In this document: piece by piece, positions 9,352-17,763 of the stretch
Layout: each line of letters begins with the position of its first letter
Position numbering within the stretch: the stretch's first letter is position 1
NCBI RefSeq assembly: GCF_003387475.1
Contig: NZ_QUNO01000015.1
Coordinates: 1-64,000, forward strand
Source of the DNA: Kutzneria buriramensis
GTDB lineage: Bacteria > Actinomycetota > Actinomycetes > Mycobacteriales > Pseudonocardiaceae
Reading direction: 5' to 3'
DNA: 64,000 nucleotides
The notes under the pieces: model-generated
Told to the model about the DNA's origin: nothing
What the model saw: only the letters and a program-made list of their open reading frames with translations
Database searches by the model: none
Translations under genes and position numbers: made by a program

Positions 9352-10715
9352 TTCACCGTCGCGAGCACGGCGTCCGCCTTCTGGCTCGCGTCGGACAGCA
9401 GCTGGTCGATGTTGGCGTCCTGCTGCGTGAGCACGGTGGACATCAGGGTGTCGAGGATCGTGTACAGCTGCTGCGCGTTGGGCGGCTCCAGGCTGCCCTT
9501 GAGCGACTGCCCGCCATCCACGTAGGGCTTGTAGTTGGAGACCGGGACCGTGGCGTACTTCTCCTTGGCCTGCTCCAGCTGGTCACGCACCGAGCCGGTC
9601 CACAGGTCCGGCACCGGCGGCACCGGCAGGCCCACCGGCTGCCCCTGCTGCTTGTACGTGTTGAGCACGTCCGAGGTGACCCGCTCCGGGTTCAGGTACT
9701 TCCACTGGATCCAGGTCAGGCCGGCCTTGATCTGGGCGGCCGTGGCCTTCGGGTTGATCATGTAACCCTCGCCGCCGATCAGCGTGCCCTTGCCGCCGGG
9801 CATGGCGCCCAGACCGTAGTCGGCGTAGTTGCCCTTGAACTGGTTGACCAGCGTCGGGATGTTGTCCGGGGCCGCCAGGTACATGCCCAGCTGGCCGGCG
9901 CCCATCATGCCCTGCACGTCCGCGATCTGGAGCAGCTGCTTGCTGCCCATCGTGTTGTCCGTCCAGCGCATGTCGTGCAGCGTCTGGAGGGCCGCCTTGC
10001 CCTTGTCGTTGTTGAAGTCGGCCTTCCACGTGTCGCCGTCCTTCTTGGCGATGTCGCCGCCCTCGGCGTACATCCACGTGGTGAAGTGCCAGCCGCCCTG
10101 GCCGTTGGCCGAGTAGTCGGCGTAGCCGACGGTGTTGTTGCCCAGCGCGGTGATCTTCTTGGCGTCCGCGCGCACCTCGTCCCAGGTGGTCGGCGGCTTG
10201 TCCGGGTCGAGTCCGGCCTTGGTGAACAGGGCGCGGTTGTAGAGCAGGCCCATCGAGTAGTTCGCGGTCGGCAGGCCGTAGACGTGGCCCTGCGCGTCCT
10301 TGAAGACGTCCAGCAGCGCGGGCTGGATGTCGCCGACGTGCGGCACGTCCTTCACGTAGTCGGTGATGTCCGCGGCCTGGTGGCGCGCGATCAGGTTGGC
10401 CGGGTCGGTGAAGTAGACGTAGAAGACGTCCTCGAGCTGGCCGCCGGCCAGCTTGGCGGAGAACGTCTTCGGGTCCATGAAGCCCTCGTGCGCCTGGACC
10501 TTGATGTCCGGGTGCGCCTTCTCGAACGCCGCCACGTCGGCGTCGAAGATCTTGCGGTCGAACGGCTGGGTCTGCGGCGGCTGGCCGTCGATGGTGATCG
10601 TCACCGGGCCGCCCGCCTGCTGGTCGGAGCCGCCGGAGCAGGCCGCCGTGAGGCCGATGACGAGGCCGGTGGCCAGCGCTAACGCGGTCGTCGTCCGGAA
10701 TCTGTCTGTAGTCAT
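9348..10715 (-). CDS. Extracellular sugar-binding lipoprotein of ABC transporter
   Basis: A 455-aa family 1 solute-binding protein. The N-terminus has a hydrophobic signal and the lipobox LTAAC, so it should be lipid-anchored outside the membrane and deliver sugar to the two permeases. The ATG at 10715 is preceded by a purine-rich ribosome site (AGGGGAGATC). It is the first gene of the permease/glucosidase operon and faces the divergent LacI regulator across about 180 bp. An in-frame extension to 10904 runs through the regulatory region and is not used. Confidence 0.93.
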   Translation of the reverse strand: MTTDRFRTTTALALATGLVIGLTAACSGGSDQQAGGPVTITIDGQPPQTQPFDRKIFDADVAAFEKAHPDIKVQAHEGFMDPKTFSAKLAGGQLEDVFYVYFTDPANLIARHQAADITDYVKDVPHVGDIQPALLDVFKDAQGHVYGLPTANYSMGLLYNRALFTKAGLDPDKPPTTWDEVRADAKKITALGNNTVGYADYSANGQGGWHFTTWMYAEGGDIAKKDGDTWKADFNNDKGKAALQTLHDMRWTDNTMGSKQLLQIADVQGMMGAGQLGMYLAAPDNIPTLVNQFKGNYADYGLGAMPGGKGTLIGGEGYMINPKATAAQIKAGLTWIQWKYLNPERVTSDVLNTYKQQGQPVGLPVPPVPDLWTGSVRDQLEQAKEKYATVPVSNYKPYVDGGQSLKGSLEPPNAQQLYTILDTLMSTVLTQQDANIDQLLSDASQKADAVLATVK

Positions 10716-10850
10716 CAGGTGATCTCCCCTGACGCGGTGGAGTGTGGCGCACACCATAGATCTTCTGGACACGGAGCCGCAAGATGTTGACACCAAAACG
10801 CAAGATCGTGACGTGATTCCCCCGTATGGCGTTGCGGGCCGTCGACTCAC

Positions 10851-10875
10851 CGCAAGTGACTGCAAAGCACTTGCG
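10851..10875. promoter_or_regulatory. Candidate LacI-type operator
   Basis: The inverted repeat CGCAAGTG-N9-CACTTGCG lies 23 bp before the regulator start, in the intergenic region shared with the sugar operon. Related half-sites (CGCAAGAT) occur near 10780-10806, closer to the binding-protein gene. The TTGCG/CGCAA core is typical of LacI-family operators. Binding by the adjacent regulator is an inference. Confidence 0.6.
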
Positions 10876-10897
10876 CCACCTGTCGTATAGTTGCGGC

Positions 10898-11905
10898 ATG
10901 ACACGACGCCTTGCGGAAGTGGCTCAGAAGGTCGGCGTCAGCGAGGCGACCGTCAGCCGCGTGCTCAACGGCAAGCCCGGGGTCTCCGAGGCCACCCGGG
11001 CCGCCGTGCTCACCGCCCTGGACGTGCTCGGCTACGAGCGGCCCACCCAGCTGCGCGGCGAGCGCGCCCGGCTGGTCGGCCTGGTGCTGCCCGAGCTCCA
11101 GAACCCGATCTTCCCGGCCTTCGCCGACGTGGTCGGCAACGCGCTGGCCCAGCAGGGTTTCACCCCCGTGCTGTGCACCCGCACCGCCGGTGGCGTGTCC
11201 GAGGCGGAGTACGTGGAACTGCTGCTCCAGCAGCACGTGTCCGGGGTCGTTTTCGCCGGCGGGCTGTTCGCCCAGGCGGACGCGTCGCACGAGCACTACC
11301 TGCGGCTGACCAACCGCAAGCTGCCCGCCGTGCTGGTCAACGCCGCCGTCGACGACCTGGCCTTTCCCAAGGTCGCCTGTGACGACGCCGTAGCCGCCGA
11401 GCAGGCCCTCGGGCACCTGCTGTCGCTCGGGCACACCCGGGTCGGCATGGTGCTGGGGCCGCCCGACCACGTGCCGTCACGCCGCAAGCAGGCGGCCTTC
11501 CTCGCGCATGCCGCCCGCGCCGGCGTGGAAATTCCGGACGACGCCATCCAGCACACCATGTTCTCGCTGGAAGGCGGCCATGCCGCCACCACCAAGCTGC
11601 TCAACCAGGACATCACCGGCATCGTCTGCGCCAGCGACCCGCAGGCCCTCGGCGCCATCCGGGCCGTGCGGCGCAAGGGGCTCACCGTGCCCGGCGACGT
11701 GTCGGTCGTCGGCTACGACGACTCGGCGTTCATGAACTGCATCGACCCGCCGCTGACCACCGTGCGCCAGCCCATCGAGGCCATGGGCCGCGCGGCGGTG
11801 GAACTCCTCGTCAACCAGATCGAGGGGGCCGCCGTGTCCACCGAGGAGCTGCTGTTCGAGCCGGAACTCGTGGTGCGGGGCTCAACGGCCCCGGCGCGGG
11901 GCTAG
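10898..11905 (+). CDS. LacI family transcriptional regulator
   Basis: A 335-aa repressor. The N-terminal helix-turn-helix (about 5-55) has the LacI hallmark EATVSRVLNGKPGVSEATR, followed by a periplasmic-binding-like effector domain. It is divergent from the sugar import/glucosidase operon, so it most likely represses that operon and itself until sugar is imported. The ATG at 10898 gives the standard N-terminus; a GTG-type extension upstream would run through the operator. Its end overlaps the convergent cupin gene by 24 bp. Confidence 0.94.
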   Translation: MTRRLAEVAQKVGVSEATVSRVLNGKPGVSEATRAAVLTALDVLGYERPTQLRGERARLVGLVLPELQNPIFPAFADVVGNALAQQGFTPVLCTRTAGGVSEAEYVELLLQQHVSGVVFAGGLFAQADASHEHYLRLTNRKLPAVLVNAAVDDLAFPKVACDDAVAAEQALGHLLSLGHTRVGMVLGPPDHVPSRRKQAAFLAHAARAGVEIPDDAIQHTMFSLEGGHAATTKLLNQDITGIVCASDPQALGAIRAVRRKGLTVPGDVSVVGYDDSAFMNCIDPPLTTVRQPIEAMGRAAVELLVNQIEGAAVSTEELLFEPELVVRGSTAPARG

Positions 11906-12337
11906 CCGCTCGATGTCGCCGGCGGCTTCGGGATGGCTCGCCGCCAGCTGGTCGTCCCCGAACTCCACGCAGTCGTCGGTGTACGGCGGGGCCATGAACG
12001 TGCCGAGCAGCGTCCACTCGCCGGTGGTTTCCGTCGCCTGCCACACGCCCGCCGGCACCGCGACCTGCGGGCGCTGACCGGCGGCGAGGTCGATGCCGAG
12101 CACGGGTCGTGTGACCGTCCCGTCCGGGTGCAGGAGCAGCATCCGGGCGGGCGCGCCGGCGTGGAAGCAGAAGATCTCGGGATGCCGCAACCGGTGCAGC
12201 GCCGAGAATTCCGGCGCGGCGAGCAGGTAGTAGATGCCGGTGCCGTTGGCGTCACGCCAGGTCTGCGCCCAGTGCCCGCCCTCTACGGGCAGCGGCTGGA
12301 GCCCGAGCGCCGTGACGATGTCGGACGCGGTCACCAT
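11882..12337 (-). CDS. Cupin family protein (DUF985 / YML079-like)
   Basis: About 151 aa, resembling cupin_5 (DUF985) proteins: LLAAPEFSALHRL, then HPEIFCFHAGAPARML, and PPYTDDCVEFG near the end. These are small double-stranded beta-helix proteins that may bind a small ligand or sugar; no reaction is established. Either the ATG at 12337 or the GTG at 12334 could start it. The GTG gives a GTGA overlap with the SDR stop, the coupling style used throughout this window. It probably forms a two-gene operon with that SDR. Confidence 0.8.
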   Translation of the reverse strand: MVTASDIVTALGLQPLPVEGGHWAQTWRDANGTGIYYLLAAPEFSALHRLRHPEIFCFHAGAPARMLLLHPDGTVTRPVLGIDLAAGQRPQVAVPAGVWQATETTGEWTLLGTFMAPPYTDDCVEFGDDQLAASHPEAAGDIERLAPRRGR

Positions 12338-13059
12338 GCCGGCCGCACCCCCATGCCGCCGTCGACTGCCAGGTTCTGACCGGTGATGAAGCCGGCCAGG
12401 TCGGATGCGAGGAACGCACACGCGTCGCCGACGTCCTCCGGAGTGCCGAGCCGGCCCAGCGGGGCGTTGCTCACCCAGCTGTGGACGCCCTCCGGCCACG
12501 CCTCCTCGATGCCCGGGCGGGAGATCAGGCCGGGGGAGACGGCGTTCACGCGGATGCCATGCGGCCCGTACTCCAGCGCCGCGGCCTTGGTGTGCATGAG
12601 CAGCGCGGCCTTGGCCGAGGCATAGTGCGCATGGCCGACGGCCGGCACGCTGCCCTCGATGGAGCCGACGGCGGTGATCGCGCCCCGGACACCCCGCTCG
12701 ACCATGGAGTTTGCGGCCGCTTTCGTGACGAGAAAGGCCGTGTCGACGTTTCCGGCGAACACCGACCGCCAGTCGGCCAGCGTGAGCTCCGAAAGCGGCT
12801 GCACCGGTTGCACCCCGGCGTTGTTGATCACGATGTCGAGCCCGCCGAGCCGGTCTACGGCCTCGGCGACGAGCCGGTCCACCTCGGCCGGTTCACGCAG
12901 ATCCGCTTGCGCCGCAAGGACATCCGGCAGCTCGGGCGGGCGCGAGCGGTAATGCGCGAGCACCCGCGCGCCGTGCGCGGCCAGCCGGCGCGCGATGCCG
13001 GCGCCGATCCCGCCGGTGGCGCCCGTCACGAGTGCGGCCTTGCCGGTCAATAGCGTCAC
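12331..13059 (-). CDS. Short-chain dehydrogenase/reductase (SDR)
   Basis: A 242-aa classical SDR. Cofactor motif TGATGGIG (near 12), NNAG, catalytic Ser in the SIEG region, and YASAK are all present, so it should be an active NAD(P)-dependent oxidoreductase. Substrate is unknown; the family includes 3-oxoacyl-ACP reductases and sugar dehydrogenases. The GTG start at 13059 begins VTLLTGKAALVTG. It is upstream of and overlapping the cupin gene, and divergent from the zinc-ribbon SDR, leaving only 24 bp for two promoters. Confidence 0.9.
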   Translation of the reverse strand: MTLLTGKAALVTGATGGIGAGIARRLAAHGARVLAHYRSRPPELPDVLAAQADLREPAEVDRLVAEAVDRLGGLDIVINNAGVQPVQPLSELTLADWRSVFAGNVDTAFLVTKAAANSMVERGVRGAITAVGSIEGSVPAVGHAHYASAKAALLMHTKAAALEYGPHGIRVNAVSPGLISRPGIEEAWPEGVHSWVSNAPLGRLGTPEDVGDACAFLASDLAGFITGQNLAVDGGMGVRPAW

Positions 13060-13083
13060 CGGGCCAAGGTTAGAGTGCTGGTC

Positions 13084-14502
13084 ATGTCCGAGATCGACCC
13101 CGCCGAGCTGGAGACGTGCCTGAAGGTGCTGGCCGCGGTGACCGCGCTGCCGTCCGACCACCCCACGGCGATCCAGGTGCGCAGGGCCTCCTCCCAGATC
13201 GCCAAGGAGGCCCGCCGCGAGCGGCGCAGCAACGCCCGCAGAGCCGTGACGGCCGCCGACCGCGAGGTCACGTCGGCCACCGCGACCGGCGCGACGGACC
13301 GTATCGACGACGAGACGCAGGGCATCCCGCTGGTGTCGACCGCCGTCGGCGCGACCGCCGGTACCCTGCTGCGGCCCCGCTCCTGCTACGTCTGCAAGAT
13401 CCGGTACGTCGAGGTGGACGCCTTCTACCACCAGCTCTGCCCGGACTGCGCCGCCTTCAACCGGGCCAAGCGGGACGCCCGCACCGACCTCACCGGCCGG
13501 ACCGCGCTGCTCACCGGCGGCCGCGCCAAGATCGGCATGTACATCGCGCTGCGGCTGCTGCGCGACGGCGCGCACACCACCATCACCACGCGGTTCCCCA
13601 GCGACGCCGTGCGCCGGTTCGCGGCCATGCCGGACAGCGCCGACTGGCTGCACCGGCTGCGGGTGATCGGCGTCGACCTGCGCGACCCCGCCCAGGTCGT
13701 GGCGCTGGCCGACACCGTCGCCGAGGCCGGTCCGCTGGACATCCTGATCAACAACGCCGCCCAGACCGTGCGGCGCTCGCCCGGCTCGTACTCGCTGTTG
13801 GTGGAGGCCGAGTCCGACCCGCTGCCCGCCGGGCCGCTGCCGGAGATGATCACCCTCGGCAGCCCCCACGACGCCCACCCGGTGGCCCTGGCCGGCGCCG
13901 AGCTCACGTCGCTGGCCGTGGACGTGACCGCGCTGGCCCTGACCGCCGGCTCCGCCTCGCCCGCGCGGGTCGCCGCCGGCACCGCCATCGACGCCGCCGG
14001 CCTCCAGCCCGACCTGGCCCCCGTCAACAGCTGGACCCAGACCGTCGACCAGGTCGACCCCATCGAGCTGCTCGAGGTCCAGCTCTGCAACCAGACCGCG
14101 CCGTTCATTCTGGTCAGCCGCCTGCGCCCGGCGATGGCCGCGGCTCGTGCCCGTCGGAAGTACGTGGTGAACGTGTCCGCGATGGAGGGACAGTTCGGCC
14201 GCGGCTACAAGGGCGCGGGGCACCCGCACACCAACATGTCCAAGGCGGCGCTGAACATGCTCACCCGCACCAGCGCGGGGGAGATGCTCCAGGACGGCAT
14301 CCTCATGACCGCCGTCGACACCGGGTGGATCACCGACGAACGCCCCCACCCCACCAAGGTCCGCCTCGCCGACGAGGGCTTCCACGCGCCGCTGGACCTC
14401 GTCGACGGCGCCGCCCGCGTCTACGACCCCATCGTCCGCGGCGAGTCCGGCGAGGACCTCCACGGCTGCTTCCTCAAGGACTACGCCCCCTCCCCCTGGT
14501 GA
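13084..14502 (+). CDS. SDR-fold protein with N-terminal helical region and zinc ribbon; altered active site
   Basis: A 472-aa protein. Residues 1-95 are a charged, likely helical region. A four-Cys knuckle follows (C101, C104, C119, C122; CYVC and CPDC). A Rossmann SDR domain follows from about 138 (TALLTGGRAKIG, later LINNAA), with an insertion of roughly 100 residues after it. The usual YxxxK is TNMSK: Thr383 replaces Tyr and Lys387 is kept. Ser365 sits where catalytic Ser is expected, and Tyr375 is nearby. The HTNMSKAALNML signature looks like a conserved subfamily feature, so I read it as a specialised family and not decay. Reaction is unknown. Confidence 0.85.
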   Translation: MSEIDPAELETCLKVLAAVTALPSDHPTAIQVRRASSQIAKEARRERRSNARRAVTAADREVTSATATGATDRIDDETQGIPLVSTAVGATAGTLLRPRSCYVCKIRYVEVDAFYHQLCPDCAAFNRAKRDARTDLTGRTALLTGGRAKIGMYIALRLLRDGAHTTITTRFPSDAVRRFAAMPDSADWLHRLRVIGVDLRDPAQVVALADTVAEAGPLDILINNAAQTVRRSPGSYSLLVEAESDPLPAGPLPEMITLGSPHDAHPVALAGAELTSLAVDVTALALTAGSASPARVAAGTAIDAAGLQPDLAPVNSWTQTVDQVDPIELLEVQLCNQTAPFILVSRLRPAMAAARARRKYVVNVSAMEGQFGRGYKGAGHPHTNMSKAALNMLTRTSAGEMLQDGILMTAVDTGWITDERPHPTKVRLADEGFHAPLDLVDGAARVYDPIVRGESGEDLHGCFLKDYAPSPW

Positions 14503-14506
14503 CACC

Positions 14507-14566
14507 CCCGCGAGTCGCGCTCTCAGACACACCGAATGTAGGTTTCGGGCAGACCCCGCGAGTCCC
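14507..14566. repeat. Dispersed intergenic repeat, copy A
   Basis: This contains CGCGAGTCGCG, then ACACCGAATGTAGGTTTC and GGGCAG, then CGCGAGTC. Related copies lie at 15838-15940, 45144-45182 and 45950-46003, all at or between gene ends. Here it sits between the convergent zinc-ribbon SDR and the beta-lactamase-like gene. Confidence 0.8.
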
Positions 14567-14577
14567 CACAGGCCTGG

Positions 14578-15753
14578 TCAGTCGTCGATCGCCTGGTAGA
14601 CGGTGGTCCAGAACTCGGCCCACATCGGCAGGGTCTGGTCGCCGGCGTGCTCTCGCTGCATCAGGACGATGGTCGTCATCGCCTCGGCGGGATCGTTGTA
14701 CCAGGCGGTGCCGTACTTGCCGGGCCATCCGTAGCTCCCGACCGAGGGCCCGAGGTGCGTGCGGTGGGTGCGGACCGACATCCCGAAGCCCCAGCCCATG
14801 GTGTCGAAGTATCCCGGCCAGAATCCGGAGACCGCTTTCTGCGCCGGGGCCAGGTGATCGGACGTCATCAGCGACACCGCTCGCCGTGACAGGACCGAAT
14901 CGCCCGTGAGGAGCGCCGTGGCGAAGGCGAGGTAGTCGTCGGCGGTGGAGACGAGCCCGCCGCCACCGGCCTCGAACGCCGGCGGCCGGCTCCACCGCCC
15001 GTCGGGGCCGTCCACAACGGCCGGCCTGCCGGCGTCGGCGCTCTCGAATTCGTACGCCGTCGCGAACCGGTCGATGTTCGCGCCGGTCACGGCGAAGGCC
15101 GTGTCCTTCATCCCGAGTGGATCGCAGATCCGCTCCCGCAAGGCGTCCCCGAACGACGTGCCCGTGGCCCGCGCGATGAGCACGCCCGTCACGTTCGCGG
15201 CGGTCTCGTACATCCACCGCTCGCCGGGCTGGTGCACGAGCGGAAGTGCGCCGAGCCCGCGAATCCACTCGTCCGGCGACGGCGCGCGGAGCGCGTTCAG
15301 GGCATCGGCGATCGGGGCCGTGCCCGGCTCGGCGAGGACCATTCCGGTGCCTACGGTGAAGGTCAGCAGGTCCCGCACCGTGATCGGGCGTTTCGCCGCG
15401 ACGGTGTCGTCGAGCGGCCCGTGGGGATCGGCGAGCACGGTCATGTGCGCCAGCTCGGGGAGGAGTTCGTCGACCGGGTCGTCGAGGCGAAGGGGGCCGT
15501 CCTCGACGAGCGTCATCGCGCAGGCGGCGGCGATCGGCTTGGTCATGGAGGCCATGCGGAAGAGGGTGTCGGTGGCCATCGGCGTCGCCGATCCCACGCC
15601 CTCGAACGCCAGCGTCCCGATCGCCTCAACGTGCACCTCGCCGTGCCGGGCGAGCACTACCACCGCACCGGGTATGGAGCCGGCGTCCACATGCCGTGCG
15701 AGCATCTCCCGCACCCGAACCAGCCCGCTCGACGAGAACCCACCCACAGCCAC
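14578..15753 (-). CDS. Serine hydrolase, beta-lactamase class C / EstB-like
   Basis: A 391-aa member of the beta-lactamase-related serine hydrolase family (esterases, D-aminopeptidases). The SxxK motif is Ser69-Met-Thr-Lys72, and a Tyr-containing second motif appears in MYETAANV. There is no signal peptide at the chosen start, so an intracellular esterase is more likely than a secreted resistance lactamase. The GTG at 15753 is preceded by GGGGAGGAA at good spacing; a longer frame to 15855 overlaps the dispersed repeat. It is flanked by repeat copies A and B. Confidence 0.87.
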   Translation of the reverse strand: MAVGGFSSSGLVRVREMLARHVDAGSIPGAVVVLARHGEVHVEAIGTLAFEGVGSATPMATDTLFRMASMTKPIAAACAMTLVEDGPLRLDDPVDELLPELAHMTVLADPHGPLDDTVAAKRPITVRDLLTFTVGTGMVLAEPGTAPIADALNALRAPSPDEWIRGLGALPLVHQPGERWMYETAANVTGVLIARATGTSFGDALRERICDPLGMKDTAFAVTGANIDRFATAYEFESADAGRPAVVDGPDGRWSRPPAFEAGGGGLVSTADDYLAFATALLTGDSVLSRRAVSLMTSDHLAPAQKAVSGFWPGYFDTMGWGFGMSVRTHRTHLGPSVGSYGWPGKYGTAWYNDPAEAMTTIVLMQREHAGDQTLPMWAEFWTTVYQAIDD

Positions 15754-15837
15754 CTGTTCCTCCCCACCCACCGGCAAACGCGCCTGAGCAGCCCCCGATT
15801 TCCACCCTACCGACGACCCCTGACACTCCCGCCAACC

Positions 15838-15940
15838 CCGGCGAGTCGCGCCCACAGACAGAACGAATGCAGGTTTCAGGCAGTCCGGCGAGTCCGCCCG
15901 GCGTCACACCGAATTGCGTGTTCAGGCAGATCGCGCGATC
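15838..15940. repeat. Dispersed intergenic repeat, copies B and B' in tandem
   Basis: Copy B (about 15838-15896) has GGCGAGTCGCG, GAACGAATGCAGGTTTC, AGGCAG and GGCGAGTC, matching copy A with a few changes. A more degenerate second unit follows directly (ACACCGAATTGCGTGTTCAGGCAG, about 15905-15930) and reaches into the last codons of the leftward gene ending at 15922. Confidence 0.75.
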
Positions 15941-16440
15941 ACCGGCGGGGCGTCGAAGGCAAGGGCCACGACGAAGTTGCCGGTCGGGCTCTCGGCGCGG
16001 GCGAGGCCGACCGAGTCGTCGGTGTCGAACGCGGCGGCCACGGCGTCCCGGCCCTCGGTGATCCGATCGGGCTTGAGGTAGTACTGGGCCATCTGCCGGC
16101 CCGGTCCGGTGATCCACAGGCGGATGTACGCGCCCCGGCGGAGCGCGGCGAGAAGGTTCTCCCGTGCCGGGCTCGCGTCGGCCTCGAGCAGCCGGTTGTA
16201 CAGTCGTTCCTGGCCGCACGGCTCGGTGGGCGCGGCGGCCGCCCGAGTGCCGCATTCTGGACAGGACTCGTCGTGATAGCGGTCGAAATGGTGGAGGTAA
16301 AGCTCCATCGGCTCCGTGCTGAGCCCGCACAGCGTGTGGTTCTCGCCGTCGTACGCGTGCTGGGTGTGCTCACGGGGAGCGATGGCCGCTGCGAACGCGG
16401 CCGGCTCGCGGGCAGTCTCGAAGGACCATTCCTCCGTCAT
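15922..16440 (-). CDS. Conserved hypothetical protein with Cys/His pairs
   Basis: A 172-aa soluble protein I do not recognise. The N-terminal half has HTLCG (near 35), then HHFDRYH and CPECG (near 60), which could bind a metal. The C-terminal half is mixed alpha/beta with no named motif. It starts 10 bp after the kinase-like gene, so it is probably in the same MscS/kinase transcript. Its last codons run into a dispersed-repeat copy, so the native C-terminus may have been changed by repeat insertion. Confidence 0.65.
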   Translation of the reverse strand: MTEEWSFETAREPAAFAAAIAPREHTQHAYDGENHTLCGLSTEPMELYLHHFDRYHDESCPECGTRAAAAPTEPCGQERLYNRLLEADASPARENLLAALRRGAYIRLWITGPGRQMAQYYLKPDRITEGRDAVAAAFDTDDSVGLARAESPTGNFVVALAFDAPPVIARSA

Positions 16441-16450
16441 GGCCGCGAGT

Positions 16451-17074
16451 TCAGGGCTTGATCAGCGCCGGGTGGTTGGGATCGTCGAACTTGACCACGA
16501 CGTCCGCGACATCGCCGGGGGAGACCTCGGCGCGGTAGCGGTCGAAGGCGGGCAGCGTCCAGTGCTCCTCGACGGGAGTCCGCCGCCGTAACGCGGCGGC
16601 CGACATGTCCAAGTGGACGGTGAGGTCGAAAGGCAGCCACCGGCCGAGCAGCAAAGCGCCCTCCACCACGACGATTCCGCCCGACGGAACCTCCACATAG
16701 GATGCTCGGCTGGCCCGGTCGGTGTCGGCGTTCCACAGCGACGGCAGCACGGAGCCGGTGCCGGCCGGGTCGGCGGGATCCAACACCTCACGGGCGAGGC
16801 CGCCGGCATCCAGCCAGTCCTCGAAGTACGAGTCGGGATCGGTGCGCCCGTGCTCGAACCGCAACGACGCCGGCCGCAGGAAGTCCCGGGCGGACACCCG
16901 AAGCACGGAACGTCCGCGCAGCCGCAGGGGATCGACCAGCGCGTCGGCGAGGACGGCGGGCTGCGCGGCGGGGGCGGCGTCGATCACCACCCGCAGCCTG
17001 GAAGAACCAAGGGCGACAATGCGATCGGCGAGTTCGGCGACCAGAACCGAGAAGGAAACCGGGCGAACCTTCAC
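16451..17074 (-). CDS. Uridine kinase-like protein lacking a canonical P-loop
   Basis: A 207-aa protein with the layout of actinobacterial uridine/nucleoside kinase-like NTPases: IDAAPAAQP at the position of Walker A, DFLRPASLRFEHG and DPDSYFEDWLD as in the substrate region, VVVEGALLL near 130, then an Arg-rich LID. The GxxxxGK(S/T) sequence is missing, so classical ATP binding is doubtful. The GTG start at 17074 overlaps the MscS stop as GTGA. Its role beside a mechanosensitive channel is unknown. Confidence 0.7.
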   Translation of the reverse strand: MKVRPVSFSVLVAELADRIVALGSSRLRVVIDAAPAAQPAVLADALVDPLRLRGRSVLRVSARDFLRPASLRFEHGRTDPDSYFEDWLDAGGLAREVLDPADPAGTGSVLPSLWNADTDRASRASYVEVPSGGIVVVEGALLLGRWLPFDLTVHLDMSAAALRRRTPVEEHWTLPAFDRYRAEVSPGDVADVVVKFDDPNHPALIKP

Positions 17075-17724
17075 TCCGAGAGACCCTTGGCCGGGTCGGG
17101 GGCGACGTGCGGCGCGGGCGCGGGATCGCGTACGGGCCGTGGTCCGACGCCGGCGGCCAGGACGGCGCTGTTGGGCAGCCGGATCACGCCGTCGTCGGTC
17201 TCCAGCACCACGTACACGAGCCCCATCTCGATGACCATCCCCAGGTGCGGCCCGCCCAACGCCCCCGAGTGCACGACGATCTGGTCGCCGATGGTGAACG
17301 GCCGGGACATCAGCAGCACGAGCCCGGCGAACAGGTTGCCCAGGGACTGCTGGCACGCGATGCCGACGACGACGCCGGTCAGCGCCCCGCCGACGAGCAG
17401 CTGCCCGATGCCGACGTTGAGCATGCCGAGCGCGGTCACCACGGCGACCTGGTAGCCGACCAGGGAGATGCCCAGACGGATGATGCCCGCGTGGCTGATC
17501 CCGATGTGCGACTGGGTGTGCCGCACGATGACGTTGCCGAGGTTGCGGATGGCCACGGCCATCACGCCGACGAACAGCAGCGCCCCGCCGACGGACACTG
17601 CCTTCTGCCACAGCATGGCTCCGGCGTCGAGCCGGCCGAACACCTCGACGCCGATCACGATCAGCGCCGCCAGCGTCCCGGCGCCGATGGTGCGCTTGGT
17701 GTCGGGAAACAGCCGCCGTGCCAT
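17071..17724 (-). CDS. Small MscS-family mechanosensitive ion channel
   Basis: A 217-aa membrane protein. There are three to four hydrophobic helices. The pore-lining TM3 is Gly/Ala-rich (LVGGALTGVVVGIACQQSLG, about 108-127) and runs into the MscS beta domain (MSRPFTIGDQIVV). The C-terminal cytosolic domain is short and ends in a Pro/Ala tail, so it is a minimal channel. It should relieve turgor on osmotic downshock. It is first in a probable three-gene unit with the kinase-like and Cys/His proteins. Confidence 0.88.
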   Translation of the reverse strand: MARRLFPDTKRTIGAGTLAALIVIGVEVFGRLDAGAMLWQKAVSVGGALLFVGVMAVAIRNLGNVIVRHTQSHIGISHAGIIRLGISLVGYQVAVVTALGMLNVGIGQLLVGGALTGVVVGIACQQSLGNLFAGLVLLMSRPFTIGDQIVVHSGALGGPHLGMVIEMGLVYVVLETDDGVIRLPNSAVLAAGVGPRPVRDPAPAPHVAPDPAKGLSE

Positions 17725-17763
17725 GTGATCTCCTGCCGCCGAACGAGTTCAGCCGACAGACTC

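Noticed and set aside
14578-15753. Antibiotic-resistance beta-lactamase
   Set aside because: SxxK is present but there is no signal peptide at the supported start, and the sequence fits esterase-like members of the family.
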